A DNA stretch of 59,657 nt from Acidobacteriota bacterium. GTDB taxonomy: Bacteria; Acidobacteriota; Terriglobia; UBA7540. The notes beneath the pieces are model-generated. The model saw only the letters and a list, made by a program, of their open reading frames with translations, was not told where the DNA came from and ran no database searches. Position numbers and translations under genes: made by a program. The stretch is from positions 1 through 59,657 of the forward strand of contig QHZN01000055.1 of assembly GCA_003225365.1 (NCBI GenBank). Direction: 5' to 3'. Below, piece by piece: positions 15,897 through 24,746 of the stretch (position 1 is the first letter of the stretch; each line of letters opens with the position of its first letter).

Positions 15897-17117
15897 ATGC
15901 CAGAGACTCGACGCTGCCAACATTGCGGACGCTTGATTCCGCCCGGGCGGGACGAGTGCCCGGAATGTTCCTTCCAGCCGACCGTCCTCCGGCCTTTTTC
16001 GCGCGAGACTTTAATTGCGGGAACCTTTTTCCTGCTCGTGCTGGTTTTCTTCGTGGTCGGCTTTGCCACTCGGACCTTCCGTGCGAGGGAGCGGGACCTG
16101 GCGGAGGTCTGGTTCGAGCGAGGGGAAATTTATCTCAAGGGCAAGCAACCCGATGCGGCATTGGACTCTTACCGCACGGCCCTGAGGTATTCGCCCGACA
16201 ATTCTTTGTTCAAGCTTCGCCTTGCGCAGGCTTTGATCTCCGCCAATCGAATCGGGGAAGCGCAGTCCTACCTGCTCAACCTCTGGGAGCGCGACCCGCA
16301 GAGCGGGCCCGTAAACCACGCGCTCGGCCGGCTTTCGGCGGAAGAGGGAGACGTTGGCGGGGCCATCCGCTACTACCACAACGCCATTTACGGTGTGTGG
16401 CCGAGCGCAGACGAAAACCGGCGCATCGCGCTGCGGTTGGAGACCTACCACTTCTTGAATTCCCACGCGGCGGCGGGACTGGCCGAGGCGGAACTTATGG
16501 CGCTTTCCGCCGAGGTGTCTCACGATGCCGAGGCCCACGAACAGATCGGTGAGCTGCTACTGGCCGACGGCAACTACGACCATGCGCTGAAGGAATTCCA
16601 GTTGGCGCTCGACGCCAATCCCCGGCTGGAACCGGCGTTGGCTGGGGCGGGCGAGGCCTCATTTCAGATCGGCCAGTATTCGAAAGCCCACCGCTATTTG
16701 ACGCGCGCCGTCGCAGTCAACGTATCCGATGCAAACGCGAGGTCGCTTCTCGAAGCGACCACGCTGGTGCTCGCTCTGGACCCCTTCCAAGCGAGCTTGA
16801 GCATGGAGGAAAAGAGCCAACGGACGGCCCGAGCGTTCCAGACAGTTATGGAACGGCTGAGGGATTGCGCCGGTAAGCCGAGTGTCAGGTTGGGCTCGAC
16901 ACCCACGGCCAACGATCTCCAAAACCTTTACGCCCATGGCTTGGAGCTCACCCGGCAAGCGCGTGAGAGCGCGCTGGCGCGCAAGCCCGATGCCATCCTG
17001 AGCACCATGGACTTCGTCTTTCGAGTGGAAGCGGCGGCGACGAAAGTCTGCGGCCCCGCACCAGGGGCCGACCGAGCCCTCGAAGTCATCGCCGAGCGCC
17101 GCGGGGGGCCCTCTTGA
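15897..17117 (+). CDS. Zinc-ribbon, membrane-anchored TPR protein
   Basis: 406 residues. Residues 7-24 hold a zinc ribbon (CQHCGR ... CPECSF). A transmembrane helix follows at about 40-62 (TLIAGTFFLLVLVFFVVGFA). The rest is tetratricopeptide-like repeats (AEVWFERGEIYLKGKQPDAALDSYRTAL, split here: AEVWFERGEIYLKG and DAALDSYRTALRYSPDN; another at HEQIGELLLADGNYDHALKEF). The TPR part should lie outside the membrane. It probably scaffolds a complex; no partner is identifiable. It overlaps the ClC gene by four bases if that gene starts at TTG 17114, so the two may be co-translated. Confidence 0.75.
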   Translation: MPETRRCQHCGRLIPPGRDECPECSFQPTVLRPFSRETLIAGTFFLLVLVFFVVGFATRTFRARERDLAEVWFERGEIYLKGKQPDAALDSYRTALRYSPDNSLFKLRLAQALISANRIGEAQSYLLNLWERDPQSGPVNHALGRLSAEEGDVGGAIRYYHNAIYGVWPSADENRRIALRLETYHFLNSHAAAGLAEAELMALSAEVSHDAEAHEQIGELLLADGNYDHALKEFQLALDANPRLEPALAGAGEASFQIGQYSKAHRYLTRAVAVNVSDANARSLLEATTLVLALDPFQASLSMEEKSQRTARAFQTVMERLRDCAGKPSVRLGSTPTANDLQNLYAHGLELTRQARESALARKPDAILSTMDFVFRVEAAATKVCGPAPGADRALEVIAERRGGPS

Positions 17118-18832
17118 GCCCAGGCGCCAACCACAAGCTGGCCGTCTTTACCCACCGTGGTCCGGTTTCCATCGGCATGAGGGAGAACTCTCTGTTCCTG
17201 CTCCTCGCCATCATTATCGGCATGTTCTCAGGCCTCGCCGTGGTTCTATTCCGAACCGCGATTGATTACCTGCGGATTGAATTGCTGGGCTCGGCGCTGG
17301 AGCCTTCGGGGATTCGCCTGCTCATCGTGCCCACCCTTTCCGGCTTCCTCATCGCGGCTTTGGTAATTCGCTACCTTCCGCGCGTCCGAGGCAGCGGCGT
17401 GAACCAGACCAAGGCGGCCGTTTATGTTTTCGAGGGTTACGTCCCTTTCCGGACCGTGTGGGGCAAATTCCTGACCTGCGCGTTGGCCATCGGCAGCGGG
17501 CAATCGCTCGGGCCGGAAGACCCCTCGCTTCAAATGGGGGCGGGAATCGCTTCGGCGCTCGGCCGCTGGTTCCGGCTGTCGCGGGAGAAAGTTCGGCAGA
17601 TAGCGCCGGTGGGCGCGGCGGCGGGCCTGGCCGCGGCGTTCAACGCTCCAATCTCCGCCGTGATTTTTGTCATCGAAGAGGTCATCGGCAATTGGACGGC
17701 GGGGGCGCTGGGCGCGATCGTGATGGCGGCCGTCGCAAGCGTGGTGGTCACCCGAGTCTTCTTGGGGCCGGAGCCGCTATTCCAAGTGCCGGTCCAGCAG
17801 TCCGTCCATCCTTCCGAACTCCTGGCGTATGCCATGCTCGGGGTCATCGGGGGCATGGCGTCGCTGATCTTTGCCAAGCTTGTCGCCTACTTCCGTCCAC
17901 GTCTCATGGGGCTCGGCCGGACAAGCCAGTACTTTCAGCCGGCGGTCGCCGGGCTGCTGATCGGCATGATAGGTCTCAGGTTTCCCCAAGTGATGGGCGC
18001 CGGTTACGAATACGTTGATCAAGCCTTGCACAATCGTTACGGATGGCGGCTGCTCGTGCTGCTCGCAGCCCTCAAGATAGTTTCCACTTCGCTCTCCTTT
18101 GTCAGCGGAACCCCAGGAGGAATTTTCGCGCCCACCCTCTTCATCGGAGCGATGTTGGGCGGAGCCGTGGGCGCGGTCGAGCACTACTTCGTGCCCTGGC
18201 TGCCGGGCTCTGTCGGTCCCTATGCCCTGGTCGGCATGGGCGTCCTCTTCGCGGGATTTCTGCGAGTGCCGTTCACTTCCATCTTTATGGTGCTCGAAGT
18301 CAGCGGCGACTATTCGCTGATTCTCCCCGTCATGATTTCAAACACCCTTGCTTATTTGATCTCGCGGCAGTACCAGTCCGTATCGTTCTTCGACCTGCTG
18401 GCTCGCCAGGATGGAATCGAGTTGCCTTCCATGGAAGAGCAACGGGAGGAGGCGACTCTGCGGATCGAAGAAGCCATGCGGCCCCCGCCCGCGCTGGTCC
18501 TCCACGGCGAAGACCCGCTCGAGGAGGCTCGCCGGATGGCGGAGACCGATTCCGCCGATTTTTTCCTGGTCCGGGGGGCGGACGGAACTTGGAGCGGCAT
18601 CCGCAAAGCGGCCCTGGAACGGCTAGCTGCGGAAGGGGACGGCGCGCGTCCGTTGTCGAGCCTGGTTTCGATGCCGGCTATGCCCGCCCTCCACCCTGAC
18701 CACCCGCTCGATACCGCCTTGCGCCGCATGGCCGACTGGCCGCTCCTTCCCGTCGTCCACCGCGCGGACTTTCGAAGACTAGAAGGGGTGATTTCGCTCG
18801 AAGACATCTTGCGCGCCTACCGTCAGCGGTAG
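17114..18832 (+). CDS. ClC-type chloride channel/antiporter with C-terminal CBS region
   Basis: Up to 572 residues from a TTG that overlaps the previous stop; an ATG at 17177 (MRENSLFLLL) is an alternative start just before the first helix. Ten or more hydrophobic helices are present. Selectivity motifs: GSGVNQ in place of GSGIP, GPEDPSLQ in place of GREGPS (the gating Glu is kept), and GTPGGIFAPTLF. A cytoplasmic C-terminal region of about 130 residues (from PPPALVLHGEDPLEEARRMA) has the shape of a CBS pair and ends VISLEDILRAYRQR. The family moves chloride, sometimes fluoride, in exchange for protons. Confidence 0.88.
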   Translation: MSPGANHKLAVFTHRGPVSIGMRENSLFLLLAIIIGMFSGLAVVLFRTAIDYLRIELLGSALEPSGIRLLIVPTLSGFLIAALVIRYLPRVRGSGVNQTKAAVYVFEGYVPFRTVWGKFLTCALAIGSGQSLGPEDPSLQMGAGIASALGRWFRLSREKVRQIAPVGAAAGLAAAFNAPISAVIFVIEEVIGNWTAGALGAIVMAAVASVVVTRVFLGPEPLFQVPVQQSVHPSELLAYAMLGVIGGMASLIFAKLVAYFRPRLMGLGRTSQYFQPAVAGLLIGMIGLRFPQVMGAGYEYVDQALHNRYGWRLLVLLAALKIVSTSLSFVSGTPGGIFAPTLFIGAMLGGAVGAVEHYFVPWLPGSVGPYALVGMGVLFAGFLRVPFTSIFMVLEVSGDYSLILPVMISNTLAYLISRQYQSVSFFDLLARQDGIELPSMEEQREEATLRIEEAMRPPPALVLHGEDPLEEARRMAETDSADFFLVRGADGTWSGIRKAALERLAAEGDGARPLSSLVSMPAMPALHPDHPLDTALRRMADWPLLPVVHRADFRRLEGVISLEDILRAYRQR

Positions 18833-18879
18833 GGGCAGACCCAGGCCTGCACTGAGCGAAGCGAATGGGTGTCTGCCCC
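18832..18879. terminator. Long imperfect hairpin after the ClC gene
   Basis: GGGGCAGACCCA pairs with TGGGTGTCTGCCCC across a loop that contains ACTGAGCGAAGCGAA. It begins at the last base of the ClC stop codon. It may terminate transcription although no T-run follows, or be a REP-like repeat. The palindrome CCCGATTCATCGGG follows at 18893-18906. Confidence 0.45.
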
Positions 18880-18978
18880 CGCAAGGGCGCATCCCGATTC
18901 ATCGGGACCCCCCTACTGGCGGCGGGCTGAGAAGAAGGAAAAAACTCCAACGGTTGGATTTGAGACGGAGTCTATTTC

Positions 18979-19563
18979 GTGAGAGCCAAGATGGGAAATT
19001 CGGTGCCGCTGGTCTTGAGCGAGACGATGCCGACTTCCGATGCCGCGTCGCTGGAAATGGAAGCCGCGGTCAGGGAGGACGCCCGGCTGGTTTACAGGAT
19101 CAGTTATTCGGTTCTCGGAAATCATCACGACGCGGAGGACGCAGTGCAGGAGACGTTCCTTCGTTATTTCCGGCATCGGAAGGACTGGCCAGCAATTCGC
19201 AACCGGCGGTCGTGGTTGGCGCGGGTCGCCTGGCGCGCGGCGCTCGACCGCCGCCGCGGTGAACCGGAAATCCCGCTCGGCGATGCGGCCGAGGGAGTTT
19301 CGGAAATGAAGGCCGCCGGCGCCGGACCTGAGGAGATAGCCGCCCGGCGCGAGATGCAGGCTTTGCTCGAGCACCTTATCCGAACCCTGCCGCAGGAATT
19401 GAGAGCGACGGTCTTGCTTTCTTCTGCCCAGGAGTTGAGTTCCGTCGAAGTGGCGGAAATTCTCGGCATCCCGGAAGGCTCGGTGCGCGAACGGCTCTGG
19501 CGCGCGCGCAAAATCTTGAAAGAGAAGCTCACGCGAGTTTTGGGTGAATCCCATGGACGATAG
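18979..19563 (+). CDS. ECF-type RNA polymerase sigma factor
   Basis: 194 residues from a GTG, with an alternative ATG at 18991. Sigma region 2 is RLVYRISYSVLGNHHDAEDA followed by VQETFLRYF. Region 4 is LSSVEVAEILGIPEGSVRERLW followed by RARKIL, split here for length: LSSVEVAEILGIPEGS and VRERLWRARKIL. This is the standard two-domain ECF layout. Its 3' end overlaps the start of a membrane protein gene, which may be its anti-sigma partner, and a secreted protein gene follows; together they look like an autoregulated envelope-stress type operon. Confidence 0.88.
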   Translation: MRAKMGNSVPLVLSETMPTSDAASLEMEAAVREDARLVYRISYSVLGNHHDAEDAVQETFLRYFRHRKDWPAIRNRRSWLARVAWRAALDRRRGEPEIPLGDAAEGVSEMKAAGAGPEEIAARREMQALLEHLIRTLPQELRATVLLSSAQELSSVEVAEILGIPEGSVRERLWRARKILKEKLTRVLGESHGR

Positions 19564-20092
19564 GAACAAGCGACAATTCGAAGATGAATTGCTCGATGCG
19601 GCGCTCGGCAAGCGGGCAAACGCGGAGCCGCGCGCGGGGCTTGAGCAACGAATCTTGGCCGGCATCGAAGCACGACGGCGGGCTCCGGCCTTCCCACGAT
19701 GGGTGTGGGTTTTCGCGGCCGGCGCCGCGGCGCTTGCGGTCGTGGCCATCATCGTCATGCGTCGTCCGGTGGCTCCGGTGCCCTCGCCGCCGCCCCCAAT
19801 GGCCGCGGGGCGCGTGGAGCCTGTGATGTCGCCCGCTGCAGGGCCGGCAGTGCGGAGAATGCCGCCGCCCGCCGCGAATTCGAGAACGGTCCGTCTTGCG
19901 GTGTTCCCCGCGCCAAGGCCGTTGTCGCCGCAGGAAAAGCTGCTGCTCGCCTACATTCGCAACGGTCGCCTAGAGGAGACCGCCACGAGGTTGCCTCAAC
20001 CACTGGACGAAGATTTGAAAATTCCGAAGCTCGATGTGACAGCGCTGGACGTTAAACCGATCGAGAATTCCGAGAAGTCACCGGAAAAATGA
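19553..20092 (+). CDS. Single-pass membrane protein, candidate anti-sigma factor
   Basis: 179 residues from the ATG at 19553, overlapping the sigma gene by 11 bases. Residues 1-45 are charged and cytoplasmic (MDDRNKRQFEDELLDAALG), a transmembrane helix lies at about 46-66 (WVWVFAAGAAALAVVAIIVM), then a Pro-rich linker and an outer domain of about 100 residues. The layout fits an anti-sigma factor, but the zinc-finger HxxxCxxC motif of common anti-sigmas is absent. The role is inferred from position. Confidence 0.65.
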   Translation: MDDRNKRQFEDELLDAALGKRANAEPRAGLEQRILAGIEARRRAPAFPRWVWVFAAGAAALAVVAIIVMRRPVAPVPSPPPPMAAGRVEPVMSPAAGPAVRRMPPPAANSRTVRLAVFPAPRPLSPQEKLLLAYIRNGRLEETATRLPQPLDEDLKIPKLDVTALDVKPIENSEKSPEK

Positions 20093-20108
20093 CGACCAGG
20101 AGGAAGTC

Positions 20109-20651
20109 ATGTTGAAGATTATTCCTAGAACAATTGCGATTCTGACGGTGGGTGCGTGCTTGCCCTTGGCGGCGCCGAGCCTGGTGGCTCAAGGACCTGA
20201 AAGATCATCCCCGGACTACGAACGCTACCGGGTCGAACTCAAGATCGGCGAGCTCGAAAAAGGGAAGTCGGTGGATTCTCGCAGCTACGTAATGGTAATG
20301 GCAAAGAGCAAAAAACAAGACCGCGCGACAGGCCGAATCAGGGTGGGCAGCCGCGTACCGTACGCCATCAAGACCGGGGAGTTTAGCTACCAGGATGTGG
20401 GCATGAACATTGATTGCAACCTGTTCCCACTCGACGGCGACCACGTCCAGGCTGAGCTCACAGTTGCGTCTAACAGCCTCGCATCGCGAGAACAAGTGAG
20501 CCCTGTGAACACCAATCCGGTTTTCAGGAATTTGAACTGGTCTGGTACTCCCGCTGTCGTGCTTGGCAAACCAACGGTCGTGAGCGAAGTGGACGACGTG
20601 GCGTCCGACCACCGGTATCAAATCGAAATGACGGTGACCACCATCAAGTGA
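20109..20651 (+). CDS. Secreted protein of unknown function in a sigma-factor operon
   Basis: 180 residues with a signal peptide (cleavage near SLVAQG, residue 28) and AGGAGG upstream. The mature part is beta-rich: YRVELKIGELEKGKSVDSRS, IRVGSRVPYAIK, and YQDVGMNIDCNLFPLDGD. This combination (graded variable sequence around VGSRVP and DVGMNIDC) recurs in small secreted proteins of Acidobacteriota as I remember them, with no assigned function. It is 16 bases behind the membrane protein gene and so is very likely part of the same operon. Confidence 0.7.
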   Translation: MLKIIPRTIAILTVGACLPLAAPSLVAQGPERSSPDYERYRVELKIGELEKGKSVDSRSYVMVMAKSKKQDRATGRIRVGSRVPYAIKTGEFSYQDVGMNIDCNLFPLDGDHVQAELTVASNSLASREQVSPVNTNPVFRNLNWSGTPAVVLGKPTVVSEVDDVASDHRYQIEMTVTTIK

Positions 20652-20679
20652 GGGTGAGAGGCGACCCATTGGAGCCAGA

Positions 20680-20880
20680 GGGCTGCTGAGAAAAGCTTCG
20701 AGGCTGTCATTCTGAGCCCCTTCGCTTCACTCTCAGTTCGAATTCGCTCACTGTCCCTGAGCGGAGTCGAAGGGAGGGGAGGCTCTTCGTTTGTCATTCT
20801 GAGCCCGTTCGCCCTTCCGCTGCGAACGGCCCTGAGAGCAACGAAGGGGCTCAGGGTAAGCTCCGCGAAGAGTCCCCTTC
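20680..20880. repeat. MITE-like element, copy 4, inserted in the 3' end of a CBS gene
   Basis: It begins with GGCTGCTGAGAAAAGC, the diverged left end also seen in copies 9 and 10, and has the interior modules TCATTCTGAGC, CCCTGAGCGGAGTCGAAGGG and GCTCAGGGTAAGCTCCGCGA. The right terminal repeat is missing; the element abuts coding sequence of the CBS protein at about 20880 and supplies its stop codon at 20851. Confidence 0.75.
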
Positions 20881-21195
20881 GCGGTCCACAATGGGTAGGT
20901 GGCGGATGTGCTTCTCGAGCAGGAAATTCAGGGCTTCTTCCATTGGCATGTCGTCTGTGACGGTTTGAGCCGGAGAAGTCATCACTTCGGACAGGTGAGT
21001 TTGGGAAGGGTTGCGGTTCTTGAGCACTACCCGAAGCATCACATCGCGTTCCGTGAAGATCCCGCGGAGCTGGTCTTTCTCCACGACGGCTACAGCGCCC
21101 ACACCCGCTTCCGCCATCAGCTCCACGGCGTCCATCACCGTGGCGTCGGCCTTGACCGTCGGGGGAGGGACATGCGCAATCTTCTGGAGACTCAT
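20851..21195 (-). CDS. CBS-pair protein with repeat-derived C-terminus
   Basis: 114 residues from the ATG at 21195, which follows GGAGGAGGTTGCG. CBS 1: ATVMDAVELMAEAGVGAVAV then LRGIFTERDVMLRV. CBS 2 starts MTSPAQTVTDDMPMEEALNF and reaches IRHLPIVD at residue 105. A normal protein would go on about 25 more residues (GxLxGxxSxxDL). Here the frame ends REGDSSRSLP, encoded by the repeat next door. CBS pairs bind adenine nucleotides and regulate partners. Losing the last strand and helix probably unfolds CBS 2, so this may be a decaying gene. Confidence 0.75.
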   Translation of the reverse strand: MSLQKIAHVPPPTVKADATVMDAVELMAEAGVGAVAVVEKDQLRGIFTERDVMLRVVLKNRNPSQTHLSEVMTSPAQTVTDDMPMEEALNFLLEKHIRHLPIVDREGDSSRSLP

Positions 21196-21498
21196 CGCAA
21201 CCTCCTCCTGTTCCAAATCCCCTGCCACGAATTCCGACTACCCAACTCTCGCCGGTGTCCCCCAAGACTAAAACCCTGTAGGCGGGAAGTCAAGACGGAC
21301 CCGCGCGGATGGGAAATTATCGTTCCGCCCCGAATGTTCGAACCGCCACCTCAACCCTTGGCCTTTTCCTGATACATTAAGGGCGCCCTCGAAGGCAGGC
21401 GCATGCGTCGCGAAGAGCGAAGACGCCGCCCCGCATAAGGACCATTGGCGCAAAGCGGGAGACAAGAGTTCCACCGCCGAAAGCCAGGAGGCTGTTAC

Positions 21499-23028
21499 AT
21501 GGAACCGCTCATTTCACGCCGGGAGTTCGTGAGAGCCGTTTCCGCCTCATCCGTCGGTCTCGCCGTTTCGCGCCTCGCTCGCGCGGGCAACGTCGAGCGT
21601 TACCAGCCCACGTGGGAATCGCTGGCGCAATATCGCGTGCCCGCTTGGTACGAGGACGCCAAGTTCGGGATTTTCCTGCACTGGGGCGTCTATTCGGTCC
21701 CCGCGCGCGAAAACGAATGGTACCCGAGGCTGATGTATCGACGCGAGAGCGAAGTCTTCAATTACCATCGCGAGCATTGGGGCCCGCAGTCCATGTTCGG
21801 TTACAAGGATTTCATCCCCATGTTCCGCGCCGAGCACTGGGACCCGATCGCGTGGGCGGAACTTTTCAAGCGGGCGGGAGCGAAATACGTGGTCCCGGTC
21901 GGCGAGCACCACGACGGGTTCCCGATGTACGACTGCATCTTCACGAACTGGACAGCGGTGAAGATGGGCCCGCGGCGCGATGTCGTGGGCGAGCTCGGCC
22001 GCGCGGTGCGCAATCAGGGCTTGCGGCTCGGTGTCTCCTCCCACCGCGCCTTCAACTGGTCGTACTACACCTTCGAGCCGGGCTTCGACACCAGCAATCC
22101 GCGGTTTTCGGGCCTTTACGGAACGCCTCACGCTCCCACGCCGCCGATCAACAACCATCCAGGGGAGTTGCGGCAGACGGCGCCGCGCGATTACCTGGAA
22201 GACTGGTTTTCTCGCTCCATCAACATCGTGGACCGGTATCGTCCCGACCTCCTGTGGTTCGATTTCGGCTTCGAAGCGCCGGAGTTCGAGCCCTATCGCA
22301 AGCAGTTCGCCGCGCACTATTACAGCCAGGCCGAGCAATGGGGCCAGGAGGTGGTCATCAATTATAAGCACGACGCTTACCCGGACAACGTTGCAGTGCT
22401 CGACATCGAGCGCGGCCTGCTCGACAAAATCCGGCCGCGACCCTGGCAGACGGACACCTCCGTCAGCCGCAAATCGTGGGGCTACATCCACGACGACGAG
22501 TTCAAACCCGCCGCGGAACTTGTGCATGAGCTTGTGGATATTGTGAGCAAGCGCGGCTGCTTGTTGCTCAATGTTGGCCCGAAACCCGACGGCACCATCC
22601 CTGAAGAGGCGCAGGCGATTCTCTTGGAGATCGGGGCGTGGCTCGAAACGAATGGCGAGGCGATCTACGGCACACGGCCGTGGAAGGCTTTTGGCGAGGG
22701 CCCGACGAAACTTGCGGGCGGCGACTTCGCGGAGGAAAAGCACCCAGGCTTTACGGCCGAGGACGTCCGCTTCACGGCGAAGGATGGCGCTGTTTACTGC
22801 GTTTGCCTTGGCCGGCCCACCCTGGAGGTCAGAATCAAGGCGCTCGGCTCCGCCTCCCCGGCGCAACCTGGAAAAATCACGGCCGTTCGCTTGCTCGGCA
22901 GCGACGAGAATCTGAAGTGGACTCAGGGCCCGGAGGCTTTAGCGATTCAGCCGGCCAGCGAGAGGCCTGTCTGCGCTGGGCGGCCGTGTGATTACGCCTA
23001 CACGTTCAAGGCTGTCGTCGCCGCTTAA
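21499..23028 (+). CDS. Tat-exported GH29 alpha-L-fucosidase
   Basis: 509 residues from the ATG at 21499 (AGGAGG upstream). The N-terminus LISRREFVRAVSASSVGLAV is a Tat signal. The catalytic barrel starts YEDAKFGIFLHWGVYSVPA, the family signature. VPVGEHHDGFPMYDC carries the substrate-binding His pair and RPDLLWFDFGFE carries the probable nucleophile Asp. After GCLLLNVGPKPDGTI there is a C-terminal beta domain. It would release L-fucose from glycans outside the cytoplasm. It fits the set of exported GH42 and GH2 enzymes in this window. Confidence 0.9.
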   Translation: MEPLISRREFVRAVSASSVGLAVSRLARAGNVERYQPTWESLAQYRVPAWYEDAKFGIFLHWGVYSVPARENEWYPRLMYRRESEVFNYHREHWGPQSMFGYKDFIPMFRAEHWDPIAWAELFKRAGAKYVVPVGEHHDGFPMYDCIFTNWTAVKMGPRRDVVGELGRAVRNQGLRLGVSSHRAFNWSYYTFEPGFDTSNPRFSGLYGTPHAPTPPINNHPGELRQTAPRDYLEDWFSRSINIVDRYRPDLLWFDFGFEAPEFEPYRKQFAAHYYSQAEQWGQEVVINYKHDAYPDNVAVLDIERGLLDKIRPRPWQTDTSVSRKSWGYIHDDEFKPAAELVHELVDIVSKRGCLLLNVGPKPDGTIPEEAQAILLEIGAWLETNGEAIYGTRPWKAFGEGPTKLAGGDFAEEKHPGFTAEDVRFTAKDGAVYCVCLGRPTLEVRIKALGSASPAQPGKITAVRLLGSDENLKWTQGPEALAIQPASERPVCAGRPCDYAYTFKAVVAA

Positions 23029-23091
23029 TGCGCGTACCGACACGATGGGATACAGCGGAAACGAAAAAGAGAAAAACCGTGATTACCCGCC

Positions 23092-23097
23092 TATAAT
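23092..23097 (+). promoter_or_regulatory. Candidate -10 box upstream of the transhydrogenase operon
   Basis: TATAAT occurs in the 227-base gap between the fucosidase and pntA, followed by a 150-base leader before the likely ATG at 23256. No good -35 is visible at the right distance, so this is only a candidate. The rest of the gap shows no other feature. Confidence 0.3.
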
Positions 23098-23255
23098 GTG
23101 AGGCTCGCGAGTCGAATCCGCCTTCCGGGCCAAGGTGAGTGCGGAAGGGCCCGGGCTCCGCTCCGCGATGGCAGCGCCCGCCTGAGACGGGTGCCTTTCG
23201 CCGCCGATTGCCGCGTCGCCCCGGACATGCGGTGTTAGCAGGCGCACAAGAAAAC

Positions 23256-24431
23256 ATGGTGATAGGGGTTCCCAAGGAGAGCTTTCCCGGCGAACGTCGC
23301 GTGGCGATAGTTCCTTTGGTCATTCCCACTCTGAAGAACGCCGGATTCGAGGTGGTTATCGAATCGGGCGCCGGAGTCGCAGCGGGCTATCCCGACGCCG
23401 ATTACATTGCCAAAGGCGCCCGGATAGCTCCCGACCGCTCGAGTGCCTTCCACACCGACTTGGTCCTCCAAATCCTTTGTCACGGGTCGAACGACCGGAC
23501 GGGCAAGGCCGACCTTCCGCTCCTCCGCCGAGGTCAAGTCTTGATCGGTTTCTTGCGCCCGCTGGGGTCGCTCGAGACCGTCCAAGAGATTGCCTCGACC
23601 GGTGTGACGGCTTTCAGCCTGGAGCTGATGCCGAGAACGACCATTGCGCAGAGCATGGACGTGCTCTCTTCGATGGCGACCCTGTGCGGTTATCACGCGG
23701 TGGTGCTTGCCGCTGAGGTGCTTCCCAGGATGTTTCCCATGTTGACCACGGCAGCGGGAACCATCACGCCGGCGCGCGTGTTCGTGATCGGCGCGGGGGT
23801 TGCGGGTCTGCAAGCCATCGCCACGGCGCGAAGGCTTGGCGCCGTAGCCTCCGCTTACGACATGCGTCCGGCGGCGAAGGAACAGGTCCAGAGCCTGGGA
23901 GGCCGCTTTGTGGAGCTACCCATCGAAGCCAAAGACGCGGAGGACGCGCGCGGATACGGGCGGGCGCAGGACGAATCGTTTTACCTCCGCCAGCGCGAGC
24001 TGCTCGCGCGCGTGGTTGCTGAAAGTGATGTGGTCATTACTGCCGCGGTTGTTCCCGGCCGGCGGCCTCCGGTGCTGGTTACGGCCGAGATGGTCGCCAC
24101 CATGGCTCCGGGCTCGGTGATCGTAGATTTGGCCGCCGAGCGCGGCGGGAATTGCGCGCTGACGCGTCCCGGCGAAATCGTCGTGGAGCACGATGTGACC
24201 ATCATCGGACACTTCAATCTCGCCAGCAGCGTCCCCTATCATGCCAGCCAAATGTATGCCCGGAACGTTGCGGCGTTCGTCATGCACGTTTTCAAGGGCG
24301 GAGAACTTGAGCTCAATATGGACGACGAAATCACGCGCGAAACGCTCGTCACCAGAGGGGGCGAAGTGGTGAACGCGCGCGTGCGGGAATTCTTCGGGCT
24401 TCCGGCTGCGGGCGCCGTCAAAGGCCCATAG
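23256..24431 (+). CDS. pntA: NAD(P) transhydrogenase subunit alpha (domain I)
   Basis: 391 residues from the ATG at 23256, where the family sequence MVIGVPKESFPGERRVA begins; upstream in-frame residues look unrelated. It forms the NAD(H)-binding domain I, with VFVIGAGVAGLQAIATARRL as the dinucleotide fold near residue 175 and the conserved RQELL-like RQRELLARVV. The catalytic loop QDESFYLRQ is the mobile-loop Asp/Ser/Tyr region. It is followed by the short membrane subunit and PntB, the split three-gene form of the enzyme. The complex uses the proton gradient to reduce NADP+ with NADH. Confidence 0.93.
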   Translation: MVIGVPKESFPGERRVAIVPLVIPTLKNAGFEVVIESGAGVAAGYPDADYIAKGARIAPDRSSAFHTDLVLQILCHGSNDRTGKADLPLLRRGQVLIGFLRPLGSLETVQEIASTGVTAFSLELMPRTTIAQSMDVLSSMATLCGYHAVVLAAEVLPRMFPMLTTAAGTITPARVFVIGAGVAGLQAIATARRLGAVASAYDMRPAAKEQVQSLGGRFVELPIEAKDAEDARGYGRAQDESFYLRQRELLARVVAESDVVITAAVVPGRRPPVLVTAEMVATMAPGSVIVDLAAERGGNCALTRPGEIVVEHDVTIIGHFNLASSVPYHASQMYARNVAAFVMHVFKGGELELNMDDEITRETLVTRGGEVVNARVREFFGLPAAGAVKGP

Positions 24432-24449
24432 CCCGTCGAGGAGGAAAGC

Positions 24450-24746
24450 GTGCCTGCGGATTTTATATCGAACCTTTACGTCTTCGTGCTGGCGGCGTTT
24501 GTCGGATTTGAGGTCATCCGGCGCGTCTCGCCGCTGCTCCACACACCGCTGATGTCGCTGACGAACGCTCTGGATGCGATCGTCGTAGTGGCTGCGATTA
24601 TTATCGCCGGCCGGCATGAGACGGCGCTCTCAACCGTCCTCGGCGTGGTGGCGGTCGCCGCCTCGTTCAGCAACATGGTGGGCGGCTTTCTGATTACGGA
24701 TCGCATGTTGCGGATGTTCAAGCTGAGCAAGACCAAAAAACCATGA
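24450..24746 (+). CDS. NAD(P) transhydrogenase subunit alpha part 2 (membrane)
   Basis: 98 residues with three hydrophobic helices (LYVFVLAAFVGFEVI, then AIVVVAAIIIAG, then VVAVAASFSNMVGGFLI). It carries the family motif TPLMSLTNALDAIVVV. It starts 18 bases after pntA with GAGGAGG upstream and overlaps pntB by four bases (ATGA). It provides the alpha-side half of the membrane domain II through which protons pass. Confidence 0.93.
   Translation: MPADFISNLYVFVLAAFVGFEVIRRVSPLLHTPLMSLTNALDAIVVVAAIIIAGRHETALSTVLGVVAVAASFSNMVGGFLITDRMLRMFKLSKTKKP

Noticed and set aside
21547..22866. 439-residue minus-strand frame opposite the fucosidase
   Set aside because: Shadow of GH29; no start signal or motif.
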